From contig CBDEGI010000002.1 of assembly GCA_965237575.1 (NCBI GenBank), positions 868,001-932,000 on the forward strand: a stretch of DNA of 64,000 bases, in the 5' to 3' direction. This stretch comes from JAKZVK01 sp965237575 (lineage in GTDB: Bacteria; Acidobacteriota; Terriglobia; Bryobacterales; UBA6623). Positions 1 to 8,976 of this stretch are shown here, one piece after another. The translations under genes were made by a program, and so were the position numbers. The notes beneath the pieces are model-generated. The model saw only the letters and a list, made by a program, of their open reading frames with translations. It ran no database searches and was not told where the DNA came from. How positions within the stretch are numbered: position 1 is the stretch's first letter; every line of letters begins with the position of its first letter.

Positions 1-10
1 GAATCGCACC

Positions 11-1048
11 ATGAATCGCATCCTTCTCGCCCTGTTGGCCGCTACGCTCGCGCTAGGCACCCAAACCCTAGGTACCCAGACCCTGGGCGCCCAGACCAAG
101 AAGATCCTCGTCAGCAGCCGCGACGCCGAGACCCTTCGGGACTGGCAGGCCGTGTCGTCGAAGGTCAAGCTCGTGCCCGTGACCCAAGACACCGTCATGA
201 GCGAGATCGTCGACGCGGACGCCTTCATCGGCAACATCAAGCCCGAGCACGTGCGCGCCGGCAAGAACCTCAAGTGGGTGCAGACCCTCAGCGCCGGCGT
301 CGAGCAGGTGCTTCACAAGACCGGTACCACCGATCTGCGCGACAGCAATATCGTGCTGACCAATAACCAGGTCGTCCAAGGTCCCGAGATCGCCGACCAC
401 GCCATGGCGATGCTGCTCACGCTGAGCCGCGACCTGCCGCGTTACATCGCCAATCGCCAGACCGAGACCTGGCGGGGACGTCCGTACGTCGGGATTGAGT
501 TGCGCGGCAAGACGGCCGTTGTCATCGGCGTCGGGGGCATCGGCCAACAGATCGCCCAGCGTGCCTGGGCCCACGGCATGAAGGTCATCGGCGTGGATCC
601 GGAGGACATCCCGTTCTCGCCGTTCATCGACCACGTCGTGAAGCCTGACCGGCTCGACGAAGTGATCCCCGAGGCCGACGTAGTCTTTGTGTCTGCGCCG
701 CACACGCCCGAGAGCCACAAGATGATGGGCGCGAGCCAGTTCAAGGCGATGAAACAGAAGTCGTATTTCATTGCCGTCAGCCGCGGCGGCGTGTATGAGC
801 TCGGCGGTCTGGTCGAGGCGTTGGACAGCCGGCGGCTGGCCGGCGCGGGCGTGGACGTCACCGATCCCGAGCCGCTTCCCAAGGGCCATGCGCTGTGGAA
901 ATTCGACAATGCGATCATCACGCCGCACATCGCCGGCCGCTCCGACCAAGACCGCGGACGCATGCTCGGCATTGTCAAGGAGAACATCCACCGCTTCGCC
1001 GAAGGCCTGCCGCTCGTCAACGTCGTCGACAAGCACAAGGGTTACTAG
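11..1048 (+). CDS. Exported D-2-hydroxyacid dehydrogenase
   Basis: 345 aa. The Rossmann motif GVGGIG follows GKTAVVI at about residue 172. The catalytic Arg (VSRGG), Glu (DPEPLP) and His (TPHIAG) of NAD-dependent D-2-hydroxyacid dehydrogenases are all present, so it should reduce 2-keto acids to D-2-hydroxy acids. Unusually for an NAD enzyme, it starts with a hydrophobic signal-peptide-like segment (MNRILLALLAATLALG), followed by a repeated TQTLG unit ending in GAQ, a plausible signal peptidase site. The repeat is encoded by near-identical DNA units, so the leader was enlarged by tandem duplication. The substrate cannot be told from sequence. ATG start; the next gene lies about 240 bp downstream, so it is probably not in the same operon. 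Confidence 0.9.
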   Translation: MNRILLALLAATLALGTQTLGTQTLGAQTKKILVSSRDAETLRDWQAVSSKVKLVPVTQDTVMSEIVDADAFIGNIKPEHVRAGKNLKWVQTLSAGVEQVLHKTGTTDLRDSNIVLTNNQVVQGPEIADHAMAMLLTLSRDLPRYIANRQTETWRGRPYVGIELRGKTAVVIGVGGIGQQIAQRAWAHGMKVIGVDPEDIPFSPFIDHVVKPDRLDEVIPEADVVFVSAPHTPESHKMMGASQFKAMKQKSYFIAVSRGGVYELGGLVEALDSRRLAGAGVDVTDPEPLPKGHALWKFDNAIITPHIAGRSDQDRGRMLGIVKENIHRFAEGLPLVNVVDKHKGY

Positions 1049-1079
1049 CCGTCTGGAGCAATCGAGAAACTGAACAAGA

Positions 1080-1180
1080 GTATCGAGTCTTGAAGACGCG
1101 TCGGGACGGGAGGTGGCGTAAGCCTCCAGGCTTGCGGAGTCTCGATTCTTCGGGACTCAGGACCTCAAACTACCGAGCAG
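1080..1180 (+). repeat. Interspersed intergenic repeat (GTCCCGAAGAATCGAGACT family), copy 1
   Basis: The segment at about 1113-1161 matches stretches at 44954-45020 in this orientation, and 35821-35887 and 43811-43880 inverted. The shared core reads GTCTCGATTCTTCGGGAC here, with imperfect dyad symmetry (AGTC/GACT), preceded by GCCTCCAGGCTTG. It is a REP-like element in the 240 bp between the dehydrogenase and the ABC ATPase. No open frame of interest was seen. Confidence 0.7.
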
Positions 1181-1289
1181 CGGCTATGGACCGTGGACCT
1201 GAGAACCAAGGAATCGGTTCTCGGCAAGCCCGGAGACTTGCGCCAGCCGACTTCCGACGGCCTCGTTAGCTTTTGAGCGCCCCTTCCCG

Positions 1290-2612
1290 ATGAACCTGAT
1301 CGAACTCGCCGGCGTCAGCAAAGTCTTCAAGACCTACGCCCGCGAGAGCGACCGCGTCAAGGAATTCCTATCGCTTGGCCGCCGGTCGCGTCACTCCGAG
1401 CACTGGGCCCTGCAAGATGTATCTCTCGAAATCCGCAAGGGCGAAACCTTCTGCGTCATCGGCGAGAACGGCTCCGGCAAGACCACGCTGCTTAAGATCA
1501 TCGGCGGCATCGTCCGTCCGACCGGCGGCTCGGTCAAGGTCAGTGGCCGCGTCAATGCCTTGTTGGAGCTTGGCTCGGGCTTCAACAACGAGTTCAGCGG
1601 CCGCGAGAATGTCTTCCTCAACGGGGCGCTCTTGGGCCTCTCGACCCAAGAGGTCGAAGCGAAACTGGACGACATCCTGTCGTTCGCCGAGATCGGAGAG
1701 TTCATCGACCAGCCGCTCAAAACCTATTCGAGCGGCATGGTCGTTCGGCTGGCGTTCGCCGTCGCCGTGCAGCTCGACCCCGAGATCCTGATCGTCGACG
1801 AAGCGCTGTCGGTCGGCGACGTCTATTTCTCGCAGCGCTGCATGCGGAAGATCCACGAGCTGCGCGAGCAAGGCGTCACCATCATCTTTGTAAGCCACAG
1901 TATTGCCGATGTGAAGACGCTGGGCGAACGAACGCTGTGGCTTGAGAACGGCCGGATACGCGAGCTGGGAGAGACGCACGATGTCGCGCAGAACTACCTG
2001 GCCGCGCTCGTCGAGAAAGACGCCGGCTACCAACAACGCGAGCCCCCACCCGTGAGGGAACGCCTCGTGCACCGCGAACCGCCGCCGCAAGTCGCCGCCG
2101 GAGGTTTCGCCCAAAACGCTATCCGCCGCGGCGACGGACACGCCCGCGTGCTCGGCATCGAGGTTTTCGACGACGACGGCCAAACGATCGAACGCCTCGA
2201 GCCTCTCGCCGGCTTCGGCGTGCGGGTCAGTGCCCGAGCCGATCACGAGATCGCCACGCCCATCATCGGCATCCAACTTCGAACCGGCGAGGGCGCGGAC
2301 TTCGCCGGCACCAGCTCCGAACGCGAGGGCGCGCTGCTACCCCCCATGGCATCGGGCGAGATCGTCACGGTCGACTTTCACTTCCAGATTCCAGCGATCC
2401 GCTCCCGCGCCATCACTTTCACGCCCGCCATCGCCGACGGAACGATCAGCGAGTTTACGCTCTGCGACATGGTCGAGGATGCGGTTTCGATTCCCGTCGC
2501 CGCGGGCGATCCGCCGGTTGTGGGCCAACTCGGCATCCCGTGTAGCATCTCGTGGGTGGCCCGCGAGCCGGCCAAGGTGGAGGCGGGCGCGGCCCCCCCG
2601 TCCAAACCCTGA
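1290..2612 (+). CDS. ABC transporter ATP-binding protein, polysaccharide/O-antigen export type (Wzt-like)
   Basis: 440 aa. The N-terminal half is an ABC ATPase: Walker A GENGSGKTTLL (about residue 57), a TagH/Wzt-type linker with ELGSGF and the FSGRENVFLNG motif, signature YSSGM, Walker B ILIVDEAL and switch SHS. After about residue 240 comes a roughly 180-residue extension of beta-rich character, as in Wzt proteins whose C-terminal domain recognises the end-modified glycan. It should power export of a lipid-linked glycan across the inner membrane. No Wzm-type permease lies next to it in the window; the following gene is a GT-C-like membrane protein only about 50 bp away, consistent with a surface glycan role. 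Confidence 0.9.
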   Translation: MNLIELAGVSKVFKTYARESDRVKEFLSLGRRSRHSEHWALQDVSLEIRKGETFCVIGENGSGKTTLLKIIGGIVRPTGGSVKVSGRVNALLELGSGFNNEFSGRENVFLNGALLGLSTQEVEAKLDDILSFAEIGEFIDQPLKTYSSGMVVRLAFAVAVQLDPEILIVDEALSVGDVYFSQRCMRKIHELREQGVTIIFVSHSIADVKTLGERTLWLENGRIRELGETHDVAQNYLAALVEKDAGYQQREPPPVRERLVHREPPPQVAAGGFAQNAIRRGDGHARVLGIEVFDDDGQTIERLEPLAGFGVRVSARADHEIATPIIGIQLRTGEGADFAGTSSEREGALLPPMASGEIVTVDFHFQIPAIRSRAITFTPAIADGTISEFTLCDMVEDAVSIPVAAGDPPVVGQLGIPCSISWVAREPAKVEAGAAPPSKP

Positions 2613-2660
2613 CCTTTCCCGAATGTCCTGAGAGTGCAAACCCCAAGATGCCTGAAATCG

Positions 2661-4739
2661 ATGCATGAAATCGATGCCAAGTCGCGGTACGTTACGCTCG
2701 TTTGGCTGGGGTGGTTGATTCTTGCGGCCGTGGTTTTGTTCGCACCCACCCGGCTCGTGTTTGAGAAGCTGGCGCGGGTGCTGCCGCGGCACTACGATCT
2801 CTTCCTGTTGGCGTTGCTCGTTCTTGCGGTCGCGGTCGTGGTCTATGTCTATTTTCTTCGCCGCGCGTTTTGGAAGTTCGAGTTGGCCCCCCTCGCGGCG
2901 GCAGCCACGATGGCGTGCTTGGTCTACGAACCGTGGGGCACGGTGGTCAGTCTGTGGTTGGTCGCCGCCGGTTATCTGATCGGCAATCGTCTGCTCGACG
3001 CATTCGGAATCGGGGTGACCGACCCTCTTGAGGAAGTAGGCCTCGGCTTGACGCTGGGGTTGGGAACCTTGAGCTTCGTTCTGTTCTTCCTCGGAACTTT
3101 GAATCTCTTCTCGCCGTGGACCTTTGCAGCCCTGCTGACACTGCCCTTCCTGATCGGCTACCGGCGTCTGCCCGCATTGGCCCGGCTCCCGGTTCGCCTT
3201 CACCGCAAGTGGGCTGCCACGGAGGAGCTCCGCAGCCCACTCGTGGGCATCGGTGTCGGCTTCGCCGTTGTCTTCGTGATCTTCGCCCTAACGACGGCCC
3301 TTACGCCGTCCATCTCCTACGACAGCGTGAAGTTCCACCTCGTCCTCACCGAGCTGTTCGCAGCGCAAGGGGGAACCGCCCCCATGGCATCTGTCTACTA
3401 CTCCTTCTTTCCGCAGGGAGTCGAGGTACTGCTGACGGCCGGGCACGCGCTCGCCGGGCAAGCCGCTGCCCAGATCATCGCCCCTGTCTTCTTTCCGCTC
3501 AGCCTGATGACTCTCGTACTGCTCGGGAGGCAGTGTGGATGGAACCGTGCCGGCGTGGTGGCGGGGGTCCTCGCTGGCCTGTCGATACCCGTGGTGCATT
3601 GGACCGGCAGCAACGTCAAGAACGACCTGGCGCTCGCGGCCTATCAGCTCGCCTGCCTCTCGGCCTTTCTCATGTGGAGGCAAACAAGGAACTTCCGCTG
3701 GGCGATCGTCGGCGCGGTGCTGCTCGGCTTCAGCCTCAACGTCAAGCAACCGGCACTTCTGGCGGTGGCCCCGTTGGGAGTTCTGCTGCTGTTAGCGGCT
3801 TGGCGGCAGAAAAATCGGCTCGCGGCGGTCGCCGCGGTGGCGGTATGCATAGCCCTGGTCGGGTCCGTGTGGCAGTTCCGCAGCACGGTTCCGTCGGAGA
3901 GCGGCCGCGGTAGCCGGATGGCCACTGGCATGGCCGAGCAGGTTCTCGATGAAATACAGGACCGGCTCGTCACACAACCACACACGTGGGTGCTCGTGCC
4001 GTGGGCTGCGCACTTCGATGGGCACAAGTTCTTCAAGTCGGTCCTCCCCAACCCGTTGGGTTTCTACCTCATGCTCTTCCTGCCAGCCCTTCTGCCGGCC
4101 TCAAAGGGTGGGAATCGCCCCGACGGAGGGAATCGAGCGGAGAGGCCCGCGCTGTTCTTCGCCGTCAGCTACGTGATCGCCTGGACGGCTTTGACGGGCA
4201 CGCTGCTGATCTCTTTGCGGTACGTGGTCGCCCCGATCCTGATCTTGGCGGCGATCTGGTCGGATCGTCTCGTGCGGCTGTGGCAATCCGGCTCGACCAC
4301 ACTTCGGGTTACCGTGGCGGCCGCTCTAACCTACAACTTCCTGTTCTGCGTCGCTTGTACGCTGGTAGTGGAAATCAATTGGCCGCAGATCCGCTATTTG
4401 GCGGGCGACCTCGACAAGCCGGCCTACCTGCGCGCCGCCCTTCCTGGGTATCAGGCCATCGAGGCGCTAGCGGTACATCGCCAGCCGGGCGAGAGGGTGA
4501 TGAGCCTCGACACGTGCGGGGCCGCCTACTACCCACAGCCGTGGCTGGTCGAGTGCTTTGTCGTGAGCACAGACTTCCAATCCTGGGACAGAATGCTGGA
4601 AAAACTTGAGCAAGAGAAGTACGACTACCTGGTCGCGCCTCTGAGCCGGCTGACCGAGCAGTTGCCCCATTCTCAAGAGATCTGGCGGGGGAAGGGTATC
4701 ACGGCGCGCCGAATCGACTGGCCGCCGCCGGACCGCTAG
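2661..4739 (+). CDS. Multi-pass membrane protein, GT-C glycosyltransferase-like
   Basis: 692 aa from this ATG (an in-frame GTG at 2634 is possible). It has roughly a dozen hydrophobic segments. The loop SISYDSVKFHL resembles the acidic first-loop motif of GT-C (PMT/ArnT-like) enzymes that use polyprenyl-phosphate sugars. A soluble C-terminal part of about 120 residues follows the last membrane span. It lies close behind the Wzt-like ATPase, suggesting a shared role in cell-surface glycan assembly. The assignment to GT-C is by topology and this one motif, so it is moderate. A short internal duplication (GGNRPDGGNRAE) adds to the many short duplications in this window. Confidence 0.65.
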   Translation: MHEIDAKSRYVTLVWLGWLILAAVVLFAPTRLVFEKLARVLPRHYDLFLLALLVLAVAVVVYVYFLRRAFWKFELAPLAAAATMACLVYEPWGTVVSLWLVAAGYLIGNRLLDAFGIGVTDPLEEVGLGLTLGLGTLSFVLFFLGTLNLFSPWTFAALLTLPFLIGYRRLPALARLPVRLHRKWAATEELRSPLVGIGVGFAVVFVIFALTTALTPSISYDSVKFHLVLTELFAAQGGTAPMASVYYSFFPQGVEVLLTAGHALAGQAAAQIIAPVFFPLSLMTLVLLGRQCGWNRAGVVAGVLAGLSIPVVHWTGSNVKNDLALAAYQLACLSAFLMWRQTRNFRWAIVGAVLLGFSLNVKQPALLAVAPLGVLLLLAAWRQKNRLAAVAAVAVCIALVGSVWQFRSTVPSESGRGSRMATGMAEQVLDEIQDRLVTQPHTWVLVPWAAHFDGHKFFKSVLPNPLGFYLMLFLPALLPASKGGNRPDGGNRAERPALFFAVSYVIAWTALTGTLLISLRYVVAPILILAAIWSDRLVRLWQSGSTTLRVTVAAALTYNFLFCVACTLVVEINWPQIRYLAGDLDKPAYLRAALPGYQAIEALAVHRQPGERVMSLDTCGAAYYPQPWLVECFVVSTDFQSWDRMLEKLEQEKYDYLVAPLSRLTEQLPHSQEIWRGKGITARRIDWPPPDR

Positions 4740-4799
4740 CAGGACGGGCCGCGGCCAATCCCTTAGGGTGATTGCTTGGGTTGATGCGGGTCCGCAACT

Positions 4800-5192
4800 T
4801 TACGGGATGGGCGTGGGTTCCGACGCTTGGTGGAGCAGCACCTCGAACCTGTCGCGTTGCTCGGAGTTGAGGATCTTCGTGATCCGTTCCCGCAACGCGG
4901 TGCGGAGCATCTGGATCTGGTTCATCATTTCCGCCTCGTTCATGATGCACTCATCGAGCACCGCTTTGATGTCGCTGAACTGCTGCTCGCTGAGATCCAG
5001 CTCCTCGGCCAGGTGCTGCACCGTTTCGTAGGTTTCTTCGGTTCCAACGTCAACGCCGAGCATGGAGTCATGCAGGACGTGGTCGTGGTAGACCTTCATC
5101 CCGATGCCACCCGCGGCGACCCCGCCCAGAAAGACAGCAAACAGGACGGTGAAGATCTTCCCTTTGTAGAACTCGACGTGCACGCTTGACAT
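4800..5192 (-). CDS. Membrane-anchored periplasmic helical protein (CpxP/Spy-like architecture)
   Basis: 130 aa. One N-terminal membrane segment (IFTVLFAVFLGGVAAGGIG) is followed by an amphipathic helical domain rich in Leu, Glu and Gln with LDLSEQQFSDIKAVLDE, reminiscent of the LTxxQ-containing periplasmic sensors CpxP/Spy/CnrX. It lies 4 bp downstream of the anti-sigma-like gene and is the last gene of the sigma factor operon. Inference: an accessory sensor or modulator of envelope stress. Similarity is at the level of architecture only. Confidence 0.6.
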   Translation of the reverse strand: MSSVHVEFYKGKIFTVLFAVFLGGVAAGGIGMKVYHDHVLHDSMLGVDVGTEETYETVQHLAEELDLSEQQFSDIKAVLDECIMNEAEMMNQIQMLRTALRERITKILNSEQRDRFEVLLHQASEPTPIP

Positions 5193-5196
5193 CGGC

Positions 5197-5691
5197 CTAG
5201 CGAACCCCGCTCGCTGCCATCATCGCGTTCAGCATGGAGTCGCGGTTCCGCTCGAGGTCACCCCCAAAGCGGACATGGTACTCCCGCGACGGCGGCTTCG
5301 TGAGCATCCGCTCGGCGACATGGGCCGTACTCTCGCCCGCGCCGTCGAAGACCGTCACGTAGGCCCCCAGCAGGAAGAACCACATCAGGCAGGCGAAAGC
5401 CAGCCGCTTTACGAACAGGGGCTCTATGAGGGCCTCCCAAAAAGGAACGCTCCGCTCCTCTTCCACCCGGCCCATCACGCGGGCATAGAAACCCGGCGCC
5501 GGCTGCGCGGACACGCTGTCTTCTTCCGGAGCTCTCAACTCGCTTAACAGTGCGGCGGCCTCCCGCTGCTCCGCCAAGGCTTTGGCCGCCTGCGGATTCG
5601 CGTTCAGGTAGCTCTCGAACTCGTCCTTGCGCCGGCCGACGAGAACTCCGGACAGGTAGTCTTCCAAGTTCTCTTTCATAAAGTTGTCCAT
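5197..5691 (-). CDS. Anti-sigma factor-like single-pass membrane protein
   Basis: 164 aa. A cytoplasmic N-terminal part of about 90 residues (opening KENLEDYLSGVL, with NPQAAKAL) is followed by one membrane span (about 96-116, LAFACLMWFFLLGAYVTVF) and a short periplasmic tail. The gene follows the ECF sigma factor, which is the usual place for its anti-sigma factor. The His-Cys2 zinc motif of ZAS-type anti-sigma factors is absent; the N-terminal region has no Cys. Inference: it sequesters the sigma factor at the membrane until an envelope signal is received. Confidence 0.65.
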   Translation of the reverse strand: MDNFMKENLEDYLSGVLVGRRKDEFESYLNANPQAAKALAEQREAAALLSELRAPEEDSVSAQPAPGFYARVMGRVEEERSVPFWEALIEPLFVKRLAFACLMWFFLLGAYVTVFDGAGESTAHVAERMLTKPPSREYHVRFGGDLERNRDSMLNAMMAASGVR

Positions 5692-5740
5692 CGTGTCCGT
5701 TTTCCCCAGCCGGCTTTTTCAGCCAAGCTCCCTGATTGGC

Positions 5741-6394
5741 TTACGTAATCACTCGGCCGAACTTGCCGGCCGCCTTCACTAGCTTCTGCCGCGCCCGAAA
5801 CAATTTTACCTTAATCGTGTTCTCGTTGAGGCCGGTCATTTCGGCCAGCTCCTCGACTGTGAGGCCCTCGACTTCCTTGTGGATGAGCAGCATTCTCTCT
5901 TCCTCCGACACCTTCGAGAGCAGCTTCATCAAGTAGTCGCGCTTCTCGATACGAGAATCGACCGAAGGTCTCTTCTCTACCGCCAGATGCGAGTTCTCGA
6001 TCGTGCGGGCGTCGTCTTCGGCCAGATCGGCTTCGTAGACCAGCTTGCGGACCTTCTGCTTGCGCAGGTAGTCGTAGCACTCGTTGACCGTGATCTTGTA
6101 GATCCAGGTGATCAAAGAGGAGCGAAAGTCAAAGCCCTTGATCGAGAAGTAGATCTTGGTGAAGACCTGTTGCGAGATATCCTCGGCGTCGTTACGGTTG
6201 CGAACGATGCGGTAGATGATCGAGAAGACCTTGGCCTGATGCCGCTCGACGATCTGGCGAAACGCCGATTCATCGCCGTTCTGGCAACTGCGGACGAGGT
6301 CCGCTTCGGGGCTCTTCTTGTAAACCACCTTGGTCTCGGCAGCCCGGCCCCCAATGACGGCTCCGATCGGCAGAGTAGCTGTCGTAGCGTTCAT
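5741..6394 (-). CDS. ECF-type RNA polymerase sigma factor
   Basis: 217 aa from the ATG at 6394; an upstream GTG at 6475 would add 27 residues. Region 2 is clear (SAFRQIVERHQAKVFSIIYR, then RNRNDAEDISQQVF and WIYKITVNECYDYLRK), and region 4 is a helix-turn-helix (LTVEELAEMTGLNENTIKVK). The linker contains an acidic stretch. It heads a three-gene operon with an anti-sigma-like protein and a membrane-anchored helical protein, so it probably controls an envelope response. The target regulon cannot be inferred. Confidence 0.92.
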   Translation of the reverse strand: MNATTATLPIGAVIGGRAAETKVVYKKSPEADLVRSCQNGDESAFRQIVERHQAKVFSIIYRIVRNRNDAEDISQQVFTKIYFSIKGFDFRSSLITWIYKITVNECYDYLRKQKVRKLVYEADLAEDDARTIENSHLAVEKRPSVDSRIEKRDYLMKLLSKVSEEERMLLIHKEVEGLTVEELAEMTGLNENTIKVKLFRARQKLVKAAGKFGRVIT

Positions 6395-6623
6395 ACGCTC
6401 TATCGACGCGCCCTGACGGGGGTGGGTTTCAAAATATGAACAGAGTTTTCGTGTCGACACCCGCGTTGTTTCCACCGGGGAGGCCGCGCACCGTCCGCCG
6501 CCGCCTCCGATCGCTCCTAATGCCCTGATTACGGACCACTTAGAGTTTTGGGTTCAGGAATCGAACCCGCCCGTCCTCCCGCTTGCGGAACTCGATCGCC
6601 CCCGACCCTGGGGGCTCCCGGCC

Positions 6624-7958
6624 TCAGAGCTCGAGCTTCCACGGAGCGCGGTACTCCCGCCGCAAGTAGGTCGCCGCCTCCTTGTTGGGGGTCGTTTCGG
6701 TGTCCGGGTCCCACTCGACCCGCTGGCGGCTTCGCAGAGCCACGTTCGCCAGCAGGCAGGTCGCCGTCGAGCGGTGGCCGATTTCGATATCGCTGATTGG
6801 GGGCTTGCGGCTTCTCATGCTGGCGACGAAATCCTGCCAGTGGCTCAGCGTCGAGTCGTTGCCGCGGGACCCCTGCTCGGGCAGGAGCCGCGCGATGCGG
6901 CCGCTGGTCTCCGCGTCCCGCCGCCGCATTTCGGGCAGAATCTCCCAGCGGCTGCGGTCGACGAACAGCGTCCCTTGGGTGCCGTGAAAGATAATGCCGT
7001 AGCCCTGGTCCCACATCGACTGCGAGTTCGTAGCGCGGTTCTCGTACACCGCGACGAAGCCGGGGAACTCGTAGTTGGCCTGGATCGTGTCGGGCGTCTC
7101 GCGATTGTCGCCGAGCGCGTATTTGCCACCGACGGTCGTGATGACGCGCGGCCCCTTCTCGTTCATCGCCCACAGCACGATGTCGACCAGGTGCACGCCC
7201 CAGTCGGTCATCATGCCGCCGGCGTAGTCCCAGAACCAGCGGAAGAACGAGTAGTGGTTCGGGTCGACGCCGAAGCGGTTGGCGTTGAAGGGACGTTCGG
7301 GCGCGGGGCCGAGCCACAGGTCCCAATTGAGATCGGCCGGCGGTTCGGCGTCGGGCGGCGAGCCGATGCCCTCGGGAAACTCGTTGCCGTAGTTCCACGT
7401 GCGCACGAAGCTGACCTTCCCCAACCGCCCGCTGCGGACGATCTCGACCGCCTTCTGGAAGTGCTTGGCCGAGCGTTGCTGCGTACCCACTTGGACGATA
7501 CGTTGATACTTGCGCGCCGCCTCGACCATCATGCGTCCTTCATACACCGTGACCGAAACGGGCTTCTCGACATAGACGTCTTTGCCCGCCTTGCAGGCCT
7601 CGACCGTCATGTAGGCGTGCCAATGGTCGGGCGTCGAGAGACAGACGGCGTCGATATCGTCAGCGGCGAGCACGTCTCGGAAGTCGTCGTAGACCCGTGC
7701 CTCGGGAACCATCTTCAACGTCAGGTCAATGTTGGGCCGATAGACGTCACAGATGGCGACCACCTCCAACTCGGGCACCTGAAGGGCGGACCGCATATTG
7801 CTGCGGCCCCTCCGCCCCAGGCCGATGAAGCCAAGACGGTAGCGTTTGCTGCCGGTTTGGGCCGATTGCGGAGATGCCGCCGCGGCCACGGCCGGCGCCG
7901 CGCTTGCCGTCACGGCTGTTTTCAGGAAAGTCCGTCGCTTCAGGTTGGGTCCGGCCAT
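6624..7958 (-). CDS. Tat-exported Gfo/Idh/MocA-family oxidoreductase
   Basis: 444 aa. The N-terminus has a twin-arginine signal (KRRTFLKTAV) followed by an Ala-rich segment. Then come the Rossmann motif GFIGLGRRGRSN, the EKPVS loop of the family, and the C-terminal substrate domain with DWGVHLVDIVLW. These enzymes oxidise or reduce sugars and inositols with a tightly held NAD(P), and Tat export of the folded holoenzyme is common in Acidobacteriota and Planctomycetota. A GGGGGGAG ribosome-binding site lies just upstream of the ATG. It is monocistronic. The substrate is unknown. Confidence 0.9.
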   Translation of the reverse strand: MAGPNLKRRTFLKTAVTASAAPAVAAAASPQSAQTGSKRYRLGFIGLGRRGRSNMRSALQVPELEVVAICDVYRPNIDLTLKMVPEARVYDDFRDVLAADDIDAVCLSTPDHWHAYMTVEACKAGKDVYVEKPVSVTVYEGRMMVEAARKYQRIVQVGTQQRSAKHFQKAVEIVRSGRLGKVSFVRTWNYGNEFPEGIGSPPDAEPPADLNWDLWLGPAPERPFNANRFGVDPNHYSFFRWFWDYAGGMMTDWGVHLVDIVLWAMNEKGPRVITTVGGKYALGDNRETPDTIQANYEFPGFVAVYENRATNSQSMWDQGYGIIFHGTQGTLFVDRSRWEILPEMRRRDAETSGRIARLLPEQGSRGNDSTLSHWQDFVASMRSRKPPISDIEIGHRSTATCLLANVALRSRQRVEWDPDTETTPNKEAATYLRREYRAPWKLEL

Positions 7959-8263
7959 GGTTGCTCCCCCCGATTGGTGTCCCAGATAGTCTCAGTACGC
8001 TTACGGGCGGGGTGTCGGCGCCCGACCCGGACTCGAATCAATAGGCGTTGCGGCGTAGGCTGCGCGGGACGTCGGCCTGGAGGCCGACGCTGCCGGCCAG
8101 AGGCCCGCGCCACTCCGGCACGACATCGCCGTCTCGTGTACGTGGATCATGCCATCGAGTTACTAGCGTACACGACCCGGAGACCCTGAGAACTCCCCAG
8201 CAAAGGTGGCGCGCGCCTCCCGGCGGGCAGCGCCGGCCTCCGGGCCGGCGTTTCCTTCACTCG
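7959..8263. other. Intergenic, GC-rich hairpins
   Basis: No convincing gene. The stretch holds GC-rich dyads: GTCGGCCTGGAGGCCGAC near 8070 and CGCCGGCCTCCGGGCCGGCG near 8231. Both are REP-like or terminator-like hairpins without a clear T-run. Confidence 0.5.
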
Positions 8264-8509
8264 TCACCGGGCTCCTGATTCGGCCACATCCAACTCGACC
8301 TGATCTTCCAGCTCTTCCAGCAACCGAACGACTAGCGCCTTTTGCCCATACTCGAAGTCGCTCGTCGCCTTGTCCGGATCATGCGCCGCGACCCAGGCCT
8401 TGAGCACCTCGGTCACCGGAAGAGCGACCGCCTGCTCGGCGCCAGGCTCGAATCGCAGCGGGATTTCAGATTGTCGAATCGCGTCCAGTAGCAGTTCGGA
8501 AAATTTCAT
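8264..8509 (-). CDS. Small hypothetical protein
   Basis: 81 aa starting MKFSELLLDAIRQSEIPLRF. It is acidic at the C-terminus (LLEELEDQVELDVAESG), predicted soluble and helical. The frame can be extended upstream to 8707, but that part is basic, low in order and reads like noncoding sequence, so the internal ATG is preferred. Family not recognised. It stands alone between a Tat-exported oxidoreductase and the interrupted patatin gene. Confidence 0.45.
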   Translation of the reverse strand: MKFSELLLDAIRQSEIPLRFEPGAEQAVALPVTEVLKAWVAAHDPDKATSDFEYGQKALVVRLLEELEDQVELDVAESGAR

Positions 8510-8976
8510 AGCGGGCCCGTCGCGGGTCGTCGCTAGATTATGCCAAACGTGCCTACTCGTTGGTCTCGTGCGGACGCTTGGGCTGGATCTGGCCTTCGGC
8601 GCCGCGGCGGGCGCCGACGACCAAACGAGAACGAAGATCGCCGGTGGAATCTCGTACGGCGCTTTCGCGATGGGAGGAACAATCGATCGCTTGTGACTGG
8701 TGGCCATCGGGAACCTCCGAGATTGTCTTTGTCTTGCCAGTTGGTATTCTACTCCGTTTCTCCGATTTCATCAGGTGACCGTTTTTGCACTCACAGCTCT
8801 CTCGCTAGCAGCAGGCTCTACGGCTCTCGCAGAATAGAAGCACTTAACAGATGTAGGGGCACGCACTATTGCGCGAGATTCAGCGAGCCGCCTCGAGAGT
8901 GGCACACAGCAGAACGGTGTGATTAGTGATCGCCGGTTCACCTCAAGCACTGGGTCCAGCGACAAACCGCATCCAA
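8510..8976. other. Intergenic stretch without a recognised gene
   Basis: Only short, overlapping frames with no family character. A partial GTAGGGGCAC repeat end is visible near 8853. It lies downstream of the interrupted patatin gene, so it should contain that gene's 3' end and possibly a terminator, which I could not identify. Confidence 0.4.

Noticed and set aside
6774..8189. Long plus-strand open frame over the oxidoreductase gene
   Set aside because: It is the antisense of a clear Gfo/Idh/MocA gene with a Tat signal and ribosome-binding site. Long shadows are expected at this GC content.
8510..8707. N-terminal extension of the small protein at 8264
   Set aside because: The extension is rich in Ser/Arg/Pro without pattern. 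The internal ATG at 8509 starts a sequence with normal protein composition.
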